Shown piece by piece: positions 31,530 through 43,833 of a stretch of 64,000 nt of DNA. Numbering within the stretch: the first letter of the stretch is position 1; each line of letters begins with the position of its first letter. Source of the stretch: Enterobacter asburiae (GTDB lineage Bacteria; Pseudomonadota; Gammaproteobacteria; Enterobacterales; Enterobacteriaceae); assembly GCF_007035645.1 (NCBI RefSeq), contig NZ_AP019632.1:372001-436000 (forward strand), read 5' to 3'. A program made the position numbers and the translations under genes. The notes under the pieces were generated by a model. The model did no database searches and was not told the origin of the DNA. It saw only the letters and a list, made by a program, of their open reading frames with translations.

Positions 31530-32879
31530 TTACTTCTCGTTCAGACCGAGTTTTTTCTCCAGATAGTGGATGTTGGTTCCACCATTCTGGAAGTGCTCGT
31601 CGCTCATGATACGCATCTGCAGATCAACGTTGGTTTTGATACCGTCGATGATCAGCTCCTGCAGGGCGTTTTTCATGCGGGCAATCGCCACGTCACGGTT
31701 TTCGCCGTAGCAGATAAGCTTGCCGATCATTGAGTCATAGTACGGCGGTACGGTGTAACCGGCGTAGATATGAGACTCCCAGCGCACACCAAAGCCACCC
31801 GGCGCGTGGAAACGCGTGATTTTACCCGGGCTTGGCAGGAAGGTGTTCGGGTCTTCGGCGTTGATACGGCACTCTACCGCATGGCCTTTCACCACAACTT
31901 CTTCCTGCTTGATGGACAGCGGCTGGCCTGCAGCGATACGCAGCTGTTCTTTGATCAGGTCAACGCCGGTGATCATTTCGGTAACCGGGTGTTCAACCTG
32001 AATACGGGTGTTCATTTCGATGAAATAGAACTCGCCGTTCTCGAACAGGAACTCAAAGGTACCTGCACCGCGATAGCCGATATCGACACACGCTTTGGAG
32101 CAACGCTCGCCGATGTAGCGACGCAGTTCCGGGGTAATGCCCGGTGCTGGTGCTTCTTCGACCACTTTCTGGTGACGACGCTGCATGGAGCAGTCACGTT
32201 CTGCCAGATAGATCGCGTTACCCTGACCGTCAGCCAGCACCTGAATTTCGATGTGGCGTGGGTTTTCCAGGTATTTTTCCATGTACACCATGTCATTGCT
32301 GAAAGCGGCTTTCGCTTCTGCTTTGGTCATGGAGATGGACTGCGCCAGTTCAGCATCGCTACGCACAACGCGCATACCGCGACCGCCGCCGCCGCCGGAC
32401 GCCTTGATGATAACCGGGTAGCCAATGCGTTTAGCATGAGCACGGTTAGCATCCATGTCGTCGGTCAGAGGGCCGTCAGAGCCTGGTACGGTTGGAACAC
32501 CGGCTTTTTTCATCGCGGTGATTGCAGACACTTTGTCGCCCATCAGGCGGATGGTGTCGGCTTTCGGGCCGATGAAGATGAAGCCAGAGCGTTCAACCTG
32601 CTCAGCAAAGTTGGCGTTCTCAGAGAGGAAGCCGTAACCCGGATGAATTGCCACCGCGCCGGTGATTTCAGCGGCGCTGATGATAGCCGGGATGTTCAGA
32701 TAGCTTTTTACGGACGGAGCCGGGCCAATACAGACCGTCTCATCCGCCAGCAATACGTGTTTTAAATCGCGATCCGCGCTTGAGTGCACAGCGACGGTCT
32801 TGATGCCCAGTTCTTTACAGGCACGAAGAATACGCAGTGCGATCTCGCCGCGGTTGGCGATAACAATTTTATCCAGCAT
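31530..32879 (-). CDS. accC: Biotin carboxylase subunit of acetyl-CoA carboxylase
   Basis: ATP-grasp enzyme of 449 residues that carboxylates biotin on AccB, the first half of malonyl-CoA synthesis. The start [17 protein letters not shown] is diagnostic; upstream codons in the same frame are not conserved. The glycine-rich ATP loop [10 protein letters not shown], the [17 protein letters not shown] stretch and the catalytic [16 protein letters not shown] are intact. It lies 10 bases after accB. Confidence 0.98.
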   Translation of the reverse strand: MLDKIVIANRGEIALRILRACKELGIKTVAVHSSADRDLKHVLLADETVCIGPAPSVKSYLNIPAIISAAEITGAVAIHPGYGFLSENANFAEQVERSGFIFIGPKADTIRLMGDKVSAITAMKKAGVPTVPGSDGPLTDDMDANRAHAKRIGYPVIIKASGGGGGRGMRVVRSDAELAQSISMTKAEAKAAFSNDMVYMEKYLENPRHIEIQVLADGQGNAIYLAERDCSMQRRHQKVVEEAPAPGITPELRRYIGERCSKACVDIGYRGAGTFEFLFENGEFYFIEMNTRIQVEHPVTEMITGVDLIKEQLRIAAGQPLSIKQEEVVVKGHAVECRINAEDPNTFLPSPGKITRFHAPGGFGVRWESHIYAGYTVPPYYDSMIGKLICYGENRDVAIARMKNALQELIIDGIKTNVDLQMRIMSDEHFQNGGTNIHYLEKKLGLNEK

Positions 32880-32889
32880 GTACGCCTCG

Positions 32890-33351
32890 TTACTCGATGA
32901 CGACCAGCGGCTCGTCAAATTCAACCGGCTGACCACTTTCGACCAGAATCGCTTTCACAGTACCTGATTTGTCTGCTTCGATCTGGTTCATCATTTTCAT
33001 CGCTTCAACGATGCACAGGGTATCGCCTACGTTGACTTTCTGACCCACTTCGATGAACGCCTTCGCGTCCGGGCTCGGGGTGCGGTAGAAAGTACCAACC
33101 ATTGGGGAACGTACGATGTGACCACTGATTTCTGCTGCAGCGGCAGGTGCGGCTTCAGCTGCTGGCGCAACGGCTGCAGAGAGCGCAGGCTGCTGCACTG
33201 GCGCAGCATAAGCTTGCTGCATTACCGGGAAGCTAGCGGCTGGGGCTGCACGGCTGATGCGTACAGACTCTTCGCCTTCAGAAATTTCCAGTTCGGAGAT
33301 GCCTGATTCTTCAACCAGCTCGATCAGTTTTTTAATCTTACGAATATCCAT
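32890..33351 (-). CDS. accB: Biotin carboxyl carrier protein
   Basis: Carrier of 153 residues. The N-terminal region [17 protein letters not shown] is followed by an Ala/Pro-rich linker (about 35-75) and the biotinyl domain. Biotin is attached at Lys119 in EAMKM. It carries carboxybiotin from AccC to the carboxyltransferase. The linker is about three residues shorter than in K-12, consistent with normal variation. It lies 21 bases after aroQ. Confidence 0.98.
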
Positions 33352-33372
33352 GAGTGGGTTCCGTACTCTTGT

Positions 33373-33825
33373 TTAGTGTGATTGTGACAAGCGTTTTACC
33401 GCTGTCTGTAAAGCGTATGAATAGCCGTCTGCGCCCAGTCCACAGATAACGCCAGCAGCGATATCCGACAGATACGAATGGTGACGGAACGGCTCTCGGG
33501 CGTGCACATTACTCAGGTGGATCTCGATAAACGGGATACTCACCGCGAGCAGTGCGTCGCGGATAGCAACACTGGTGTGCGTAAACGCGGCCGGATTGAT
33601 CAGGATATAGTCCACATTGTCTTTAGCCTGATGAATACGGTCGATGAGTGCGTACTCCGCATTCGACTGAAAATGATCCAAATCCACATTCAGTGACGCT
33701 GCTTCCGTTCCCAGACGGTTAACAATTTCACTCAATGTTAGCGTGCCGTACTTCTCTGGCTCACGGGTGCCGAGCATGTTCAGGTTCGGTCCGTTCAAAA
33801 CTAAGATATGGAACTTATCAGTCAT
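33373..33825 (-). CDS. aroQ: Type II 3-dehydroquinate dehydratase
   Basis: Small dodecameric enzyme of 150 residues that converts 3-dehydroquinate to 3-dehydroshikimate. The active-site motif [18 protein letters not shown] near the N-terminus and [17 protein letters not shown] further on are characteristic. E. coli K-12 lacks it and uses the unrelated AroD; many enterobacteria have aroQ directly before accB as here. Confidence 0.97.
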   Translation of the reverse strand: MTDKFHILVLNGPNLNMLGTREPEKYGTLTLSEIVNRLGTEAASLNVDLDHFQSNAEYALIDRIHQAKDNVDYILINPAAFTHTSVAIRDALLAVSIPFIEIHLSNVHAREPFRHHSYLSDIAAGVICGLGADGYSYALQTAVKRLSQSH

Positions 33826-34059
33826 TATGCCGCTATCTCCTGCGATTTCCGGGTAAAAAACAAAATATACCTTCGAAACGCAAATGTCACCTTTTCAGAG
33901 GCTTAAAACCGCTGTCAGGCGAACCAAGGTCGCACATTATAACGATTTCGTAGCATTTAGCAGCTAAATACTGGTCTTATCAGGGAAGATTATCAACCGC
34001 TATCCGAAAAAGATTTGCGGTTGACGGGTAATCTGCGGGAAAACGCACAGTTTCGCGAA

Positions 34060-34659
34060 CTATCGCAACCACTGGCGGAACTTCTTGTAACGCCATGCCA
34101 AAAGCGCCACGGCCGCCAGTGCATAAAGGATCGGCTGCGGCGAGAGGATCTTCACCGACCACAGGTAATGAATGGGAGCGAGGATCGCGACAAGATAGAC
34201 GAAGTTATGCAGAAGCTGCCAGCGCCTGCCCAGTTTTCGCTGCGAATATTGCGTGGATGTCAGCGCTAACGCCAGTAAAACCACCCAGCTCACGATACCC
34301 AGCGTCAGATAAGGACGTGTCACCAGTTCGCGGCCAAGCAGCGCCAGATTGTTAATTCCCAGTTCCAGCAGGGCGTAGCTGGTGAGGTGCAGCGTCGCCC
34401 AGGCAAAACACCAGAGCCCTAACAGGCGACGGGTGCGTATCAATAAGGGCTGTTTAGCGTAGCGCGCCAGCGGCGAGACGAGCAAGGTGGCCAGCAAAAA
34501 TTTCAGAGCCATCCGACCGGTAAAATGCTGGATATCCTTCGCCGGGTCTGCGCTAAAGAGCCCCTGGCTTGCGGCCCAGAACAGCCATATAAAAGGAAGC
34601 AGCCCGGCCAGGTGCAGCAGCACTTTCAGCCAGGTAATCTGTTTTGCCGTTAAACGCAC
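34060..34659 (-). CDS. msrQ: Heme-binding membrane subunit MsrQ
   Basis: Six-helix membrane protein of 199 residues that binds heme and passes electrons from the respiratory chain to periplasmic MsrP. Conserved His-bearing segments include [27 protein letters not shown] and [23 protein letters not shown]. It starts with GTG directly after the msrP stop with no gap, so translation is coupled. It is about 12 residues shorter at the C-terminus than the K-12 protein. Confidence 0.95.
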   Translation of the reverse strand: MRLTAKQITWLKVLLHLAGLLPFIWLFWAASQGLFSADPAKDIQHFTGRMALKFLLATLLVSPLARYAKQPLLIRTRRLLGLWCFAWATLHLTSYALLELGINNLALLGRELVTRPYLTLGIVSWVVLLALALTSTQYSQRKLGRRWQLLHNFVYLVAILAPIHYLWSVKILSPQPILYALAAVALLAWRYKKFRQWLR

Positions 34660-35661
34660 TCAGAAGTTCTCCCGTAAGTTGAGGCCACGGTAAAGCGAGG
34701 CCACTTCATCCGCATAGCCGTTAAACAGCAGCGTCGGCTGGCGCTTTACGTCCAGCGCACCGCCGGAACCGATAAATCGCTCGGTTGCCTGCGACCAGCG
34801 CGGATGATCCACGTGCGGGTTCACGTTGGCGAAGAAGCCGTATTCGTCCGGGGCCGCCAGATTCCAGGTGGTTGGCGGACGTTCGCGGGTAAGCTTAATG
34901 CTGACGATAGATTTAATCCCTTTGAAGCCATATTTCCACGGTACGGTTAAACGGATGGGGGCGCCGTTCTGCGGCGGAAGCGCTTTGCCATAAACGCCAA
35001 CGGTCAGCAGGGTGAGGGGGTGCATAGCTTCGTCGAGACGTAGCCCTTCCACATACGGATACTCAAGCCCGCCGCCGATGAACCGATCTTTCTGCCCGGG
35101 CATCTCGTCCGGCGCATAGCGCGTCTGGAAAGCGACATATTTTGCGTTGCTGGTGGGCTCAACCATTGCCAGCAGTTTATGCAGCGGGAAGCCAATCCAG
35201 GGCACCACCATCGACCACGCCTCCACGCAGCGCATGCGATAGATACGCTCTTCGAGCGGGAAACGGGTAGTAAGATCGTGGTGATCCAGCGTCAGGGGTT
35301 TCGCCACTTCGCCATCAATTTTCAGCGTCCACGGATCGGTTTTGAGGCTCCCCGCGTTGGCGGCAGGATCGGCCTTATCGAGACCAAATTCGTAGAAGTT
35401 GTTGTAGCCGGTAACTTTATCTTCCGGCGTGAGCGTCAGCTTGTTTTGCCATTCGGCCGGTTTCGTAAAGGTGAGCGGGGCGCCGGATGGGGCCTTTGGC
35501 CGATCGTTGCCTTTAAACCAGTCGAGCAGGTCGGCGTGTGCCGCGGGAGAGAGCGTCAGGGCTGTGGCGCTGATGCCAAGCATTTTCAGGATCTGGCGGC
35601 GCTGTAACATAAAGACAGACTCAGACGTTACGTCAGCTTCCGTCAGTTTTCGGTTTTTCAT
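34660..35661 (-). CDS. msrP: Periplasmic methionine-sulfoxide reductase MsrP
   Basis: Molybdopterin enzyme of 333 residues that repairs oxidised Met in periplasmic proteins. A Tat signal carries the twin-arginine motif RRQILKML, followed by a hydrophobic stretch ending AAHA. The molybdenum ligand Cys lies in RMRCVEAW. The ATG at 35661 follows GAGGA and gives the family length; the frame extends five codons further. In K-12 the msrPQ pair is elsewhere; here it sits between acuI and aroQ. Confidence 0.95.
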   Translation of the reverse strand: MKNRKLTEADVTSESVFMLQRRQILKMLGISATALTLSPAAHADLLDWFKGNDRPKAPSGAPLTFTKPAEWQNKLTLTPEDKVTGYNNFYEFGLDKADPAANAGSLKTDPWTLKIDGEVAKPLTLDHHDLTTRFPLEERIYRMRCVEAWSMVVPWIGFPLHKLLAMVEPTSNAKYVAFQTRYAPDEMPGQKDRFIGGGLEYPYVEGLRLDEAMHPLTLLTVGVYGKALPPQNGAPIRLTVPWKYGFKGIKSIVSIKLTRERPPTTWNLAAPDEYGFFANVNPHVDHPRWSQATERFIGSGGALDVKRQPTLLFNGYADEVASLYRGLNLRENF

Positions 35662-35738
35662 GGCATCCTCCGTCATGCGTTTTTCTAAGCATGACGGAGG
35701 AGAGGGATTCGCGCGAATATGTCACGAAAATTTGAAGA

Positions 35739-36713
35739 TTAGGCGATTTTCACCAGCGCGCGGCCGTGGAATTGGTTGTCCATGATCTTACTGGCGTATT
35801 CCGGCGCCTGGCTGAGGGTTATCTCCGTTGCGCTCTGGGTATAGAAAGATTCCGGCAGATCGCGCACCAGCCGTTCCCAGGCTTCATGACGACGGGCCGG
35901 CGGGGTCATCACGGAATCCACACCCTGCAGGCGTACGTTACGCAGAATAAATGGCATCACGGTGGTTGGCAGGGCAAATCCGCCCGCCAGACCGCAGGCT
36001 GCCACGCAGCCGCCGTAGTTCATCTGCGCCAGGACTTTTGCCAGCACCTTATCACCGACGGTATCCACCGCCCCAGCCCAAACCTGTTTTTCCAGCGGAC
36101 GGGTTTCGGCAAATTCGTCGCGGCTGAGAATGCGGCTGGCGCCGAGCTGGCGCAGATAGTCATGGGTGCTTTCTCGGCCGGAAACCGCAGCGACCTGATA
36201 GCCCAGCTTGTGGAGCAGCGTGACTGCCGTGCTGCCCACGCCGCCGCTGGCGCCGGTGACGACAATTTCCCCTGACTCAGGGCGAATACCCGCATCTTCC
36301 AGCGCCATCACGCACAGCATGGCGGTAAAGCCTGCCGTGCCGACGATCATCGCCTTGCGGCCATCCATGCCTTTCGGCACAGGCACCAGCCAGTCGCCCT
36401 TCACGCGCGCCTGCGTTGCCAGCCCGCCCCAGTGATTTTCACCCACGCCCCAGCCGGTGAGCAGCACATGCTGGCCCGGATGGAAGCGCGGATCCTCGCT
36501 GGTATGAACCCGCCCAGCGAAATCGATCCCCGGCACCATAGGGAAATTTCGGATGATTTTACCCTTACCGGTAATAGCCAGCGCATCTTTATAATTTAAA
36601 CTGGACCAGTCGATGTCGACGGTTACGTCGCCTTCCGGCAGGCGACTCTCTTCAACCGCCTGCACTGAGGCAAGCGTTTTGCCGTCCTGCTGTTCTAAGA
36701 TCAAAGCCTGCAT
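35739..36713 (-). CDS. acuI: Acrylyl-CoA reductase AcuI (YhdH)
   Basis: Zinc-free medium-chain dehydrogenase/reductase of 324 residues that reduces acryloyl-CoA to propionyl-CoA with NADPH. The start MQALILEQQDGKTLASVQ, the cofactor loop VTGASGGVGSTAV and the C-terminal HGRALVKI match E. coli YhdH. It lacks the structural zinc Cys cluster. It is divergent from csrD, with 182 bases between. Confidence 0.96.
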   Translation of the reverse strand: MQALILEQQDGKTLASVQAVEESRLPEGDVTVDIDWSSLNYKDALAITGKGKIIRNFPMVPGIDFAGRVHTSEDPRFHPGQHVLLTGWGVGENHWGGLATQARVKGDWLVPVPKGMDGRKAMIVGTAGFTAMLCVMALEDAGIRPESGEIVVTGASGGVGSTAVTLLHKLGYQVAAVSGRESTHDYLRQLGASRILSRDEFAETRPLEKQVWAGAVDTVGDKVLAKVLAQMNYGGCVAACGLAGGFALPTTVMPFILRNVRLQGVDSVMTPPARRHEAWERLVRDLPESFYTQSATEITLSQAPEYASKIMDNQFHGRALVKIA

Positions 36714-36895
36714 ACGGGGTCCTCACGACTCAGATGATTGGAAAATAATTTCTGAAGACTATACTCGCTCAGGGAAACGCAGTGCCGATTTAACGCAATA
36801 AATTGCCAGATACGCCCGATTTGGTAGTATGCCGCATTTGAAATGCAAGTTAGCGCTTACTCGCTACCCCATCAACCCACGGAGTAATCTCAAGG

Positions 36896-38836
36896 ATGCG
36901 ATTAACGACGAAGTTCTCAGCTTTTATCACCTTGCTGACGGGGCTTACCATTTTTGTCACGCTTCTGGGCTGTTCCCTGAGTTTTTACACCGCCATTCAG
37001 GACAAGCTGGTCAACCGGGTACAGTCTGTTGCCTCGGTGATTGATACGCGTCTGCTGACGACGCCCCTACCGGCGCTCTCCCGTGAGCTTGATGAGTTGA
37101 TGGTACCTGTTGATATCGTTCAGATCGACATTCTGCAGGGAAAGCATCGTGTTTTAAGCCATGAACGACCGGGAAGCTATCGCCCCACGGGCGTGGTAAG
37201 CCAGTATCGGGAAGTGACGGTGCATTCCCTTAAAAATCCGGGGATGACCATACACATGGTCTACCTCGATCCGATGGCCAGCTATTTCCGTTCCATGATG
37301 ACCACCGCGCCGCTCACCGTCGCCGTTGCGTTTATCGTCCTGCTGATCTTTCTCGCGGTCCGCTGGCTGCGCCGCCAGCTCTCTGGTCAGGAGCTGCTGG
37401 AGATGCGATCCGTACGTATCCTGAACGGTGAACGCGGCCCGCAGGTGCGTGGCTCTGTCCACGAGTGGCCGTCACGCGCCAGCAGCGCGCTCGATACCCT
37501 GCTCTCCGAAATCCAGTTTGCCAGCGACCAGCGCAGCCGTATGGATACGCTGATCCGCTCTTACGCGGCGCAGGATAATAAAACTGGCCTTAACAACCGT
37601 CTTTTCTTTGATAATCAGCTCGCCACGCTGCTCGACGATTCAGAAAAAGTGGGGACACACGGGGTGGTGATGATGATTCGCCTGCCCGATTTCGATCTTC
37701 TGCGCGACACCTGGGGACAGCGGGTCGCAGAAGAAAACCTCTTTACGCTGATCAACCTGCTCTCCACCTTTATTATGCGCTACCCGGGCGCGCTGCTGGC
37801 CCGCTATCACCGCAGCGACTTTGCCGTGCTGTTGCCTCACCGTACGCTGAAGGAATCCGAAAGCATCGCCAGCCAGCTGCTGAAGGCGGTAGATGCGCTG
37901 CCGCAGAGCAAAATGCTCGACAGGGACGATATGGTCCACATGGGGATCTGCGCCTGGCGTGGCGGACAATCGACTGAACAGGTGATGGAGCACGCGGAAG
38001 CCGCTACCCGCAACGCCGTGTTGCAGGGGGCCAACGGATGGGCGGTTTATGATGACTCGCTGCCGGAAAAAGGGCGCGGCAACGTGCGCTGGCGCACGCT
38101 GATTGAGCAAATGCTCAGCCGCGGCGGGCCACGTATTTATCAAAAACCCGCGGTCATGAAAAACGGCAACGTTCATCACCGTGAACTGATGTGTCGTATT
38201 TTTGACGGTACCGAAGAGGTCATCTCTGCGGAATATCTGCCGATGGTGCTGCAATTTGGCCTGTCCGAAGAGTATGACCGCCAGCAAATTACCCGGCTGA
38301 TTCCGTTTTTATCCTTCTGGCCTGAAGAAAACCTGGCGTTACAGGTCACCGTGGAGTCGTTAATACGCCCACGTTTTCAGCGCTGGCTACGTGATACGCT
38401 AATGCAATGCGAAAAATCGCAACGTAAACACATTATTTTTGAACTTGCTGAGGCCGATGTAGGTCAACACATCAGCCGGTTACGTCCGGTGGTACGTTTG
38501 ATCAATGCGCTCGGTGCACGTATCGCTGTGACGCAGGCAGGTTTAACGCTGGTCAGCACCAGCTGGATCAAGGAACTGGATGTGGAGTTATTAAAGCTAC
38601 ATCCGGGGCTGGTAAGGAATATTGAGAAGCGTACGGAAAACCAGCTGCTGGTACAGAGTCTGGTAGAAGCGTGCAAGGGTACGCGAACACAAGTATTCGC
38701 CACGGGCGTGCGCTCCAGAAGCGAATGGCAGATGTTAACAGCGCGCGGCGTGATGGGCGGTCAGGGGGATTTTTTTGCTGCCTCTCAACCGCTTGACACC
38801 AACGTGAAAAAATATTTGCAAAGATACTCTGTTTGA
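36896..38836 (+). CDS. csrD: Regulator of CsrB/CsrC decay, CsrD
   Basis: Inner-membrane protein of 646 residues. Two hydrophobic helices (about 9-30 and 138-155) enclose a periplasmic segment; a HAMP-like linker follows. The GGDEF domain is degenerate (HRSDF near residue 305) and the EAL domain has ELM near residue 430, so it is not a c-di-GMP enzyme. In E. coli it targets the CsrB and CsrC sRNAs for RNase E cleavage and so raises CsrA activity. Upstream of mreB as in E. coli. Confidence 0.96.
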   Translation: MRLTTKFSAFITLLTGLTIFVTLLGCSLSFYTAIQDKLVNRVQSVASVIDTRLLTTPLPALSRELDELMVPVDIVQIDILQGKHRVLSHERPGSYRPTGVVSQYREVTVHSLKNPGMTIHMVYLDPMASYFRSMMTTAPLTVAVAFIVLLIFLAVRWLRRQLSGQELLEMRSVRILNGERGPQVRGSVHEWPSRASSALDTLLSEIQFASDQRSRMDTLIRSYAAQDNKTGLNNRLFFDNQLATLLDDSEKVGTHGVVMMIRLPDFDLLRDTWGQRVAEENLFTLINLLSTFIMRYPGALLARYHRSDFAVLLPHRTLKESESIASQLLKAVDALPQSKMLDRDDMVHMGICAWRGGQSTEQVMEHAEAATRNAVLQGANGWAVYDDSLPEKGRGNVRWRTLIEQMLSRGGPRIYQKPAVMKNGNVHHRELMCRIFDGTEEVISAEYLPMVLQFGLSEEYDRQQITRLIPFLSFWPEENLALQVTVESLIRPRFQRWLRDTLMQCEKSQRKHIIFELAEADVGQHISRLRPVVRLINALGARIAVTQAGLTLVSTSWIKELDVELLKLHPGLVRNIEKRTENQLLVQSLVEACKGTRTQVFATGVRSRSEWQMLTARGVMGGQGDFFAASQPLDTNVKKYLQRYSV

Positions 38837-40162
<1,326 letters not shown>

Positions 40163-40173
40163 TCGAGTTTGAG

Positions 40174-40198
40174 AGGGTAGCAATTTGCTACCCTTTCT
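40174..40198 (+). terminator. Hairpin between mreB and mreC
   Basis: AGGGTAGCA and TGCTACCCT form a 9-base stem with an ATT loop, followed by TTCTCT. It probably acts as a partial terminator or RNA 3'-end stabiliser, which would lower mreCD expression relative to mreB. Confidence 0.65.
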
Positions 40199-40224
40199 CT
40201 CTGACGCGAGAATACGCATAGCCT

Positions 40225-41729
<1,505 letters not shown>

Positions 41730-41738
41730 AAGGTTTCT

Positions 41739-42332
41739 ATGACGTCTTTGTATCTCGCTTCCGGCTCCCCGCGCCGTCAGGAACTCCTGACGCAGCTAGG
41801 CGTCTCTTTTGAACGCATCGTTACCGGCATTGAAGAAAAACGTGCTGAGGGCGAAAGCGCTCAACAGTACGTGTCTCGCCTGGCGCGCGAGAAAGCGCAG
41901 GCGGGCGTGGCCAGTGTGCCACGCGATCTTCCCGTGCTGGGAGCAGATACCATCGTGATTCTGAACGGTGAAGTGCTTGAGAAACCGCGCGATGCCGATC
42001 ATGCGGCGCGCATGCTGCACAAAATGTCCGGACAAACGCATCAGGTGATGACGGCCGTCGCCCTGGCTGACCGCCAGCACGTGCTGGATTGCCTGGTGGT
42101 GACCGAAGTGACGTTCAGAGTACTTACCGACGACGACATCGCCGCTTATATTGCCAGCGGTGAACCAATGGATAAAGCAGGTGCATACGGTATTCAGGGG
42201 CTGGGTGGCTGTTTTGTCAGGAAGATTAATGGCAGCTATCACGCCGTAGTCGGCTTACCGCTGGTGGAAACGTATGAGTTGCTGAGCAATTTTAACTCAC
42301 TGCGTGAGGGAAGGGATAATTATGACGGCTGA
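41739..42332 (+). CDS. yhdE: Maf-family nucleotide pyrophosphatase YhdE
   Basis: House-cleaning nucleotide pyrophosphatase of 197 residues that hydrolyses dTTP and UTP and modified forms. The Maf motif [12 protein letters not shown] is at the N-terminus, and the catalytic Asp lies in VLGADTIV. The [15 protein letters not shown] stretch is conserved. It begins nine bases after mreD and overlaps rng by 11 bases. Confidence 0.95.
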   Translation: MTSLYLASGSPRRQELLTQLGVSFERIVTGIEEKRAEGESAQQYVSRLAREKAQAGVASVPRDLPVLGADTIVILNGEVLEKPRDADHAARMLHKMSGQTHQVMTAVALADRQHVLDCLVVTEVTFRVLTDDDIAAYIASGEPMDKAGAYGIQGLGGCFVRKINGSYHAVVGLPLVETYELLSNFNSLREGRDNYDG

Positions 42333-43791
42333 ATTGTTGGTAAACGTAACGCCATCGGAAACCCGTGTGGCCTATATTGATGGTGGTATTCTTCAGGAAA
42401 TTCATATTGAGCGTGAAGCGCGGCGCGGAATAGTAGGCAATATCTACAAAGGTCGTGTCAGTCGTGTACTACCGGGTATGCAGGCGGCTTTTGTAGATAT
42501 TGGACTGGATAAGGCGGCATTTTTACATGCCTCCGATATCATGCCGCACACCGAGTGCGTCGCGGGCGAAGAGCAAAAGCAGTTTGCCGTGCGCGATATT
42601 TCTGAACTGGTACGTCAGGGACAGGATCTGATGGTGCAGGTGGTGAAAGACCCCCTCGGTACCAAAGGCGCCCGTCTGACCACCGACATCACCTTACCTT
42701 CCCGCTATCTGGTCTTTATGCCCGGCGCGTCGCACGTGGGCGTTTCGCAGCGTATTGAGAGCGAAACCGAGCGCGAGCGTCTGAAGAAAGTGGTCAGCGC
42801 CTACTGCGATGAACAGGGCGGGTTTATCATCCGTACCGCTGCGGAAGGGATCAGCGAAGAAGACCTGGCGTCGGATGCGGCTTACCTGAAGCGCGTCTGG
42901 ACCAAGGTGATGGAGCGTAAAAAACGCAACCAGACCCGCTACCAGCTCTACGGTGAGCTGGCCCTTGCTCAGCGCGTTCTGCGCGACTTTGCTGATGCCC
43001 AGCTCGACCGCATTCGCGTGGACTCGCGTCTGACCTATGAAGCGCTGCTGGAGTTTACCGCCGAATATATCCCGGAGATGCCTGGCCTGCTGGAGCATTA
43101 TTCAGGGCGTCAGCCGATCTTCGATCTCTATGATGTCGAAAACGAGATCCAGCGCGCGCTGGAGCGTAAGGTTGAGCTGAAGTCAGGCGGCTATCTGATC
43201 ATCGATCAGACCGAAGCGATGACCACCGTCGATATCAACACCGGCGCGTTTGTCGGCCATCGCAACCTCGATGACACCATCTTCAACACCAACATCGAAG
43301 CCACGCAGGCGATTGCGCGCCAGCTTCGTCTGCGCAATCTGGGCGGCATTATCATCATCGACTTTATCGATATGAGTAATGAAGACCATCGTCGCCGCGT
43401 GCTGCACTCGCTTGAGCAGGCGCTGAGCAAAGACCGCGTGAAAACCAGCATCAACGGCTTCTCGCAGCTGGGGCTGGTGGAAATGACGCGTAAGCGTACC
43501 CGCGAGAGCGTTGAGCATGTGCTGTGTAATGAATGCCCAACCTGCCATGGGCGCGGAACGGTAAAGACGGTTGAGACCGTCTGCTACGAAATTATGCGTG
43601 AAATCGTTCGTGTCCATCATGCCTACGACTCCGATCGTTTTCTGGTCTATGCTTCCCCTGCGGTGGCTGAAGCGCTGAAAGGTGAAGAGTCGCACGCGCT
43701 GGCGGAAGTGGAAATCTTTGTCGGCAAACAGGTAAAAGTACAAATTGAACCGCTCTATAACCAGGAGCAGTTTGACGTCGTGATGATGTAA
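42322..43791 (+). CDS. rng: Ribonuclease G
   Basis: Endoribonuclease of 489 residues that matures the 16S 5' end and degrades some mRNAs. The start [17 protein letters not shown] agrees with E. coli. An S1 domain follows (about 35-125), then the catalytic region with [10 protein letters not shown] and IIDFIDMSN, whose Asp residues hold magnesium. The zinc-link [15 protein letters not shown] is intact. Its start lies within the 3' end of yhdE, suggesting coupling. Confidence 0.97.
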   Translation: MTAELLVNVTPSETRVAYIDGGILQEIHIEREARRGIVGNIYKGRVSRVLPGMQAAFVDIGLDKAAFLHASDIMPHTECVAGEEQKQFAVRDISELVRQGQDLMVQVVKDPLGTKGARLTTDITLPSRYLVFMPGASHVGVSQRIESETERERLKKVVSAYCDEQGGFIIRTAAEGISEEDLASDAAYLKRVWTKVMERKKRNQTRYQLYGELALAQRVLRDFADAQLDRIRVDSRLTYEALLEFTAEYIPEMPGLLEHYSGRQPIFDLYDVENEIQRALERKVELKSGGYLIIDQTEAMTTVDINTGAFVGHRNLDDTIFNTNIEATQAIARQLRLRNLGGIIIIDFIDMSNEDHRRRVLHSLEQALSKDRVKTSINGFSQLGLVEMTRKRTRESVEHVLCNECPTCHGRGTVKTVETVCYEIMREIVRVHHAYDSDRFLVYASPAVAEALKGEESHALAEVEIFVGKQVKVQIEPLYNQEQFDVVMM

Positions 43792-43833
43792 GACGCAGTA
43801 CGCTGCGTGACGAAAGCTGACAAGGAGAGATGC

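Noticed and set aside
31770..32765. 331-residue open frame antisense to accC
   Set aside because: Shadow of a highly conserved gene; Phe/His/Ala-rich with no recognisable domain.
43807..43833. Earlier start for yhdP
   Set aside because: GTG at 43807 lacks a ribosome site, while AAGGAGA stands correctly before GTG at 43834, where homology begins.
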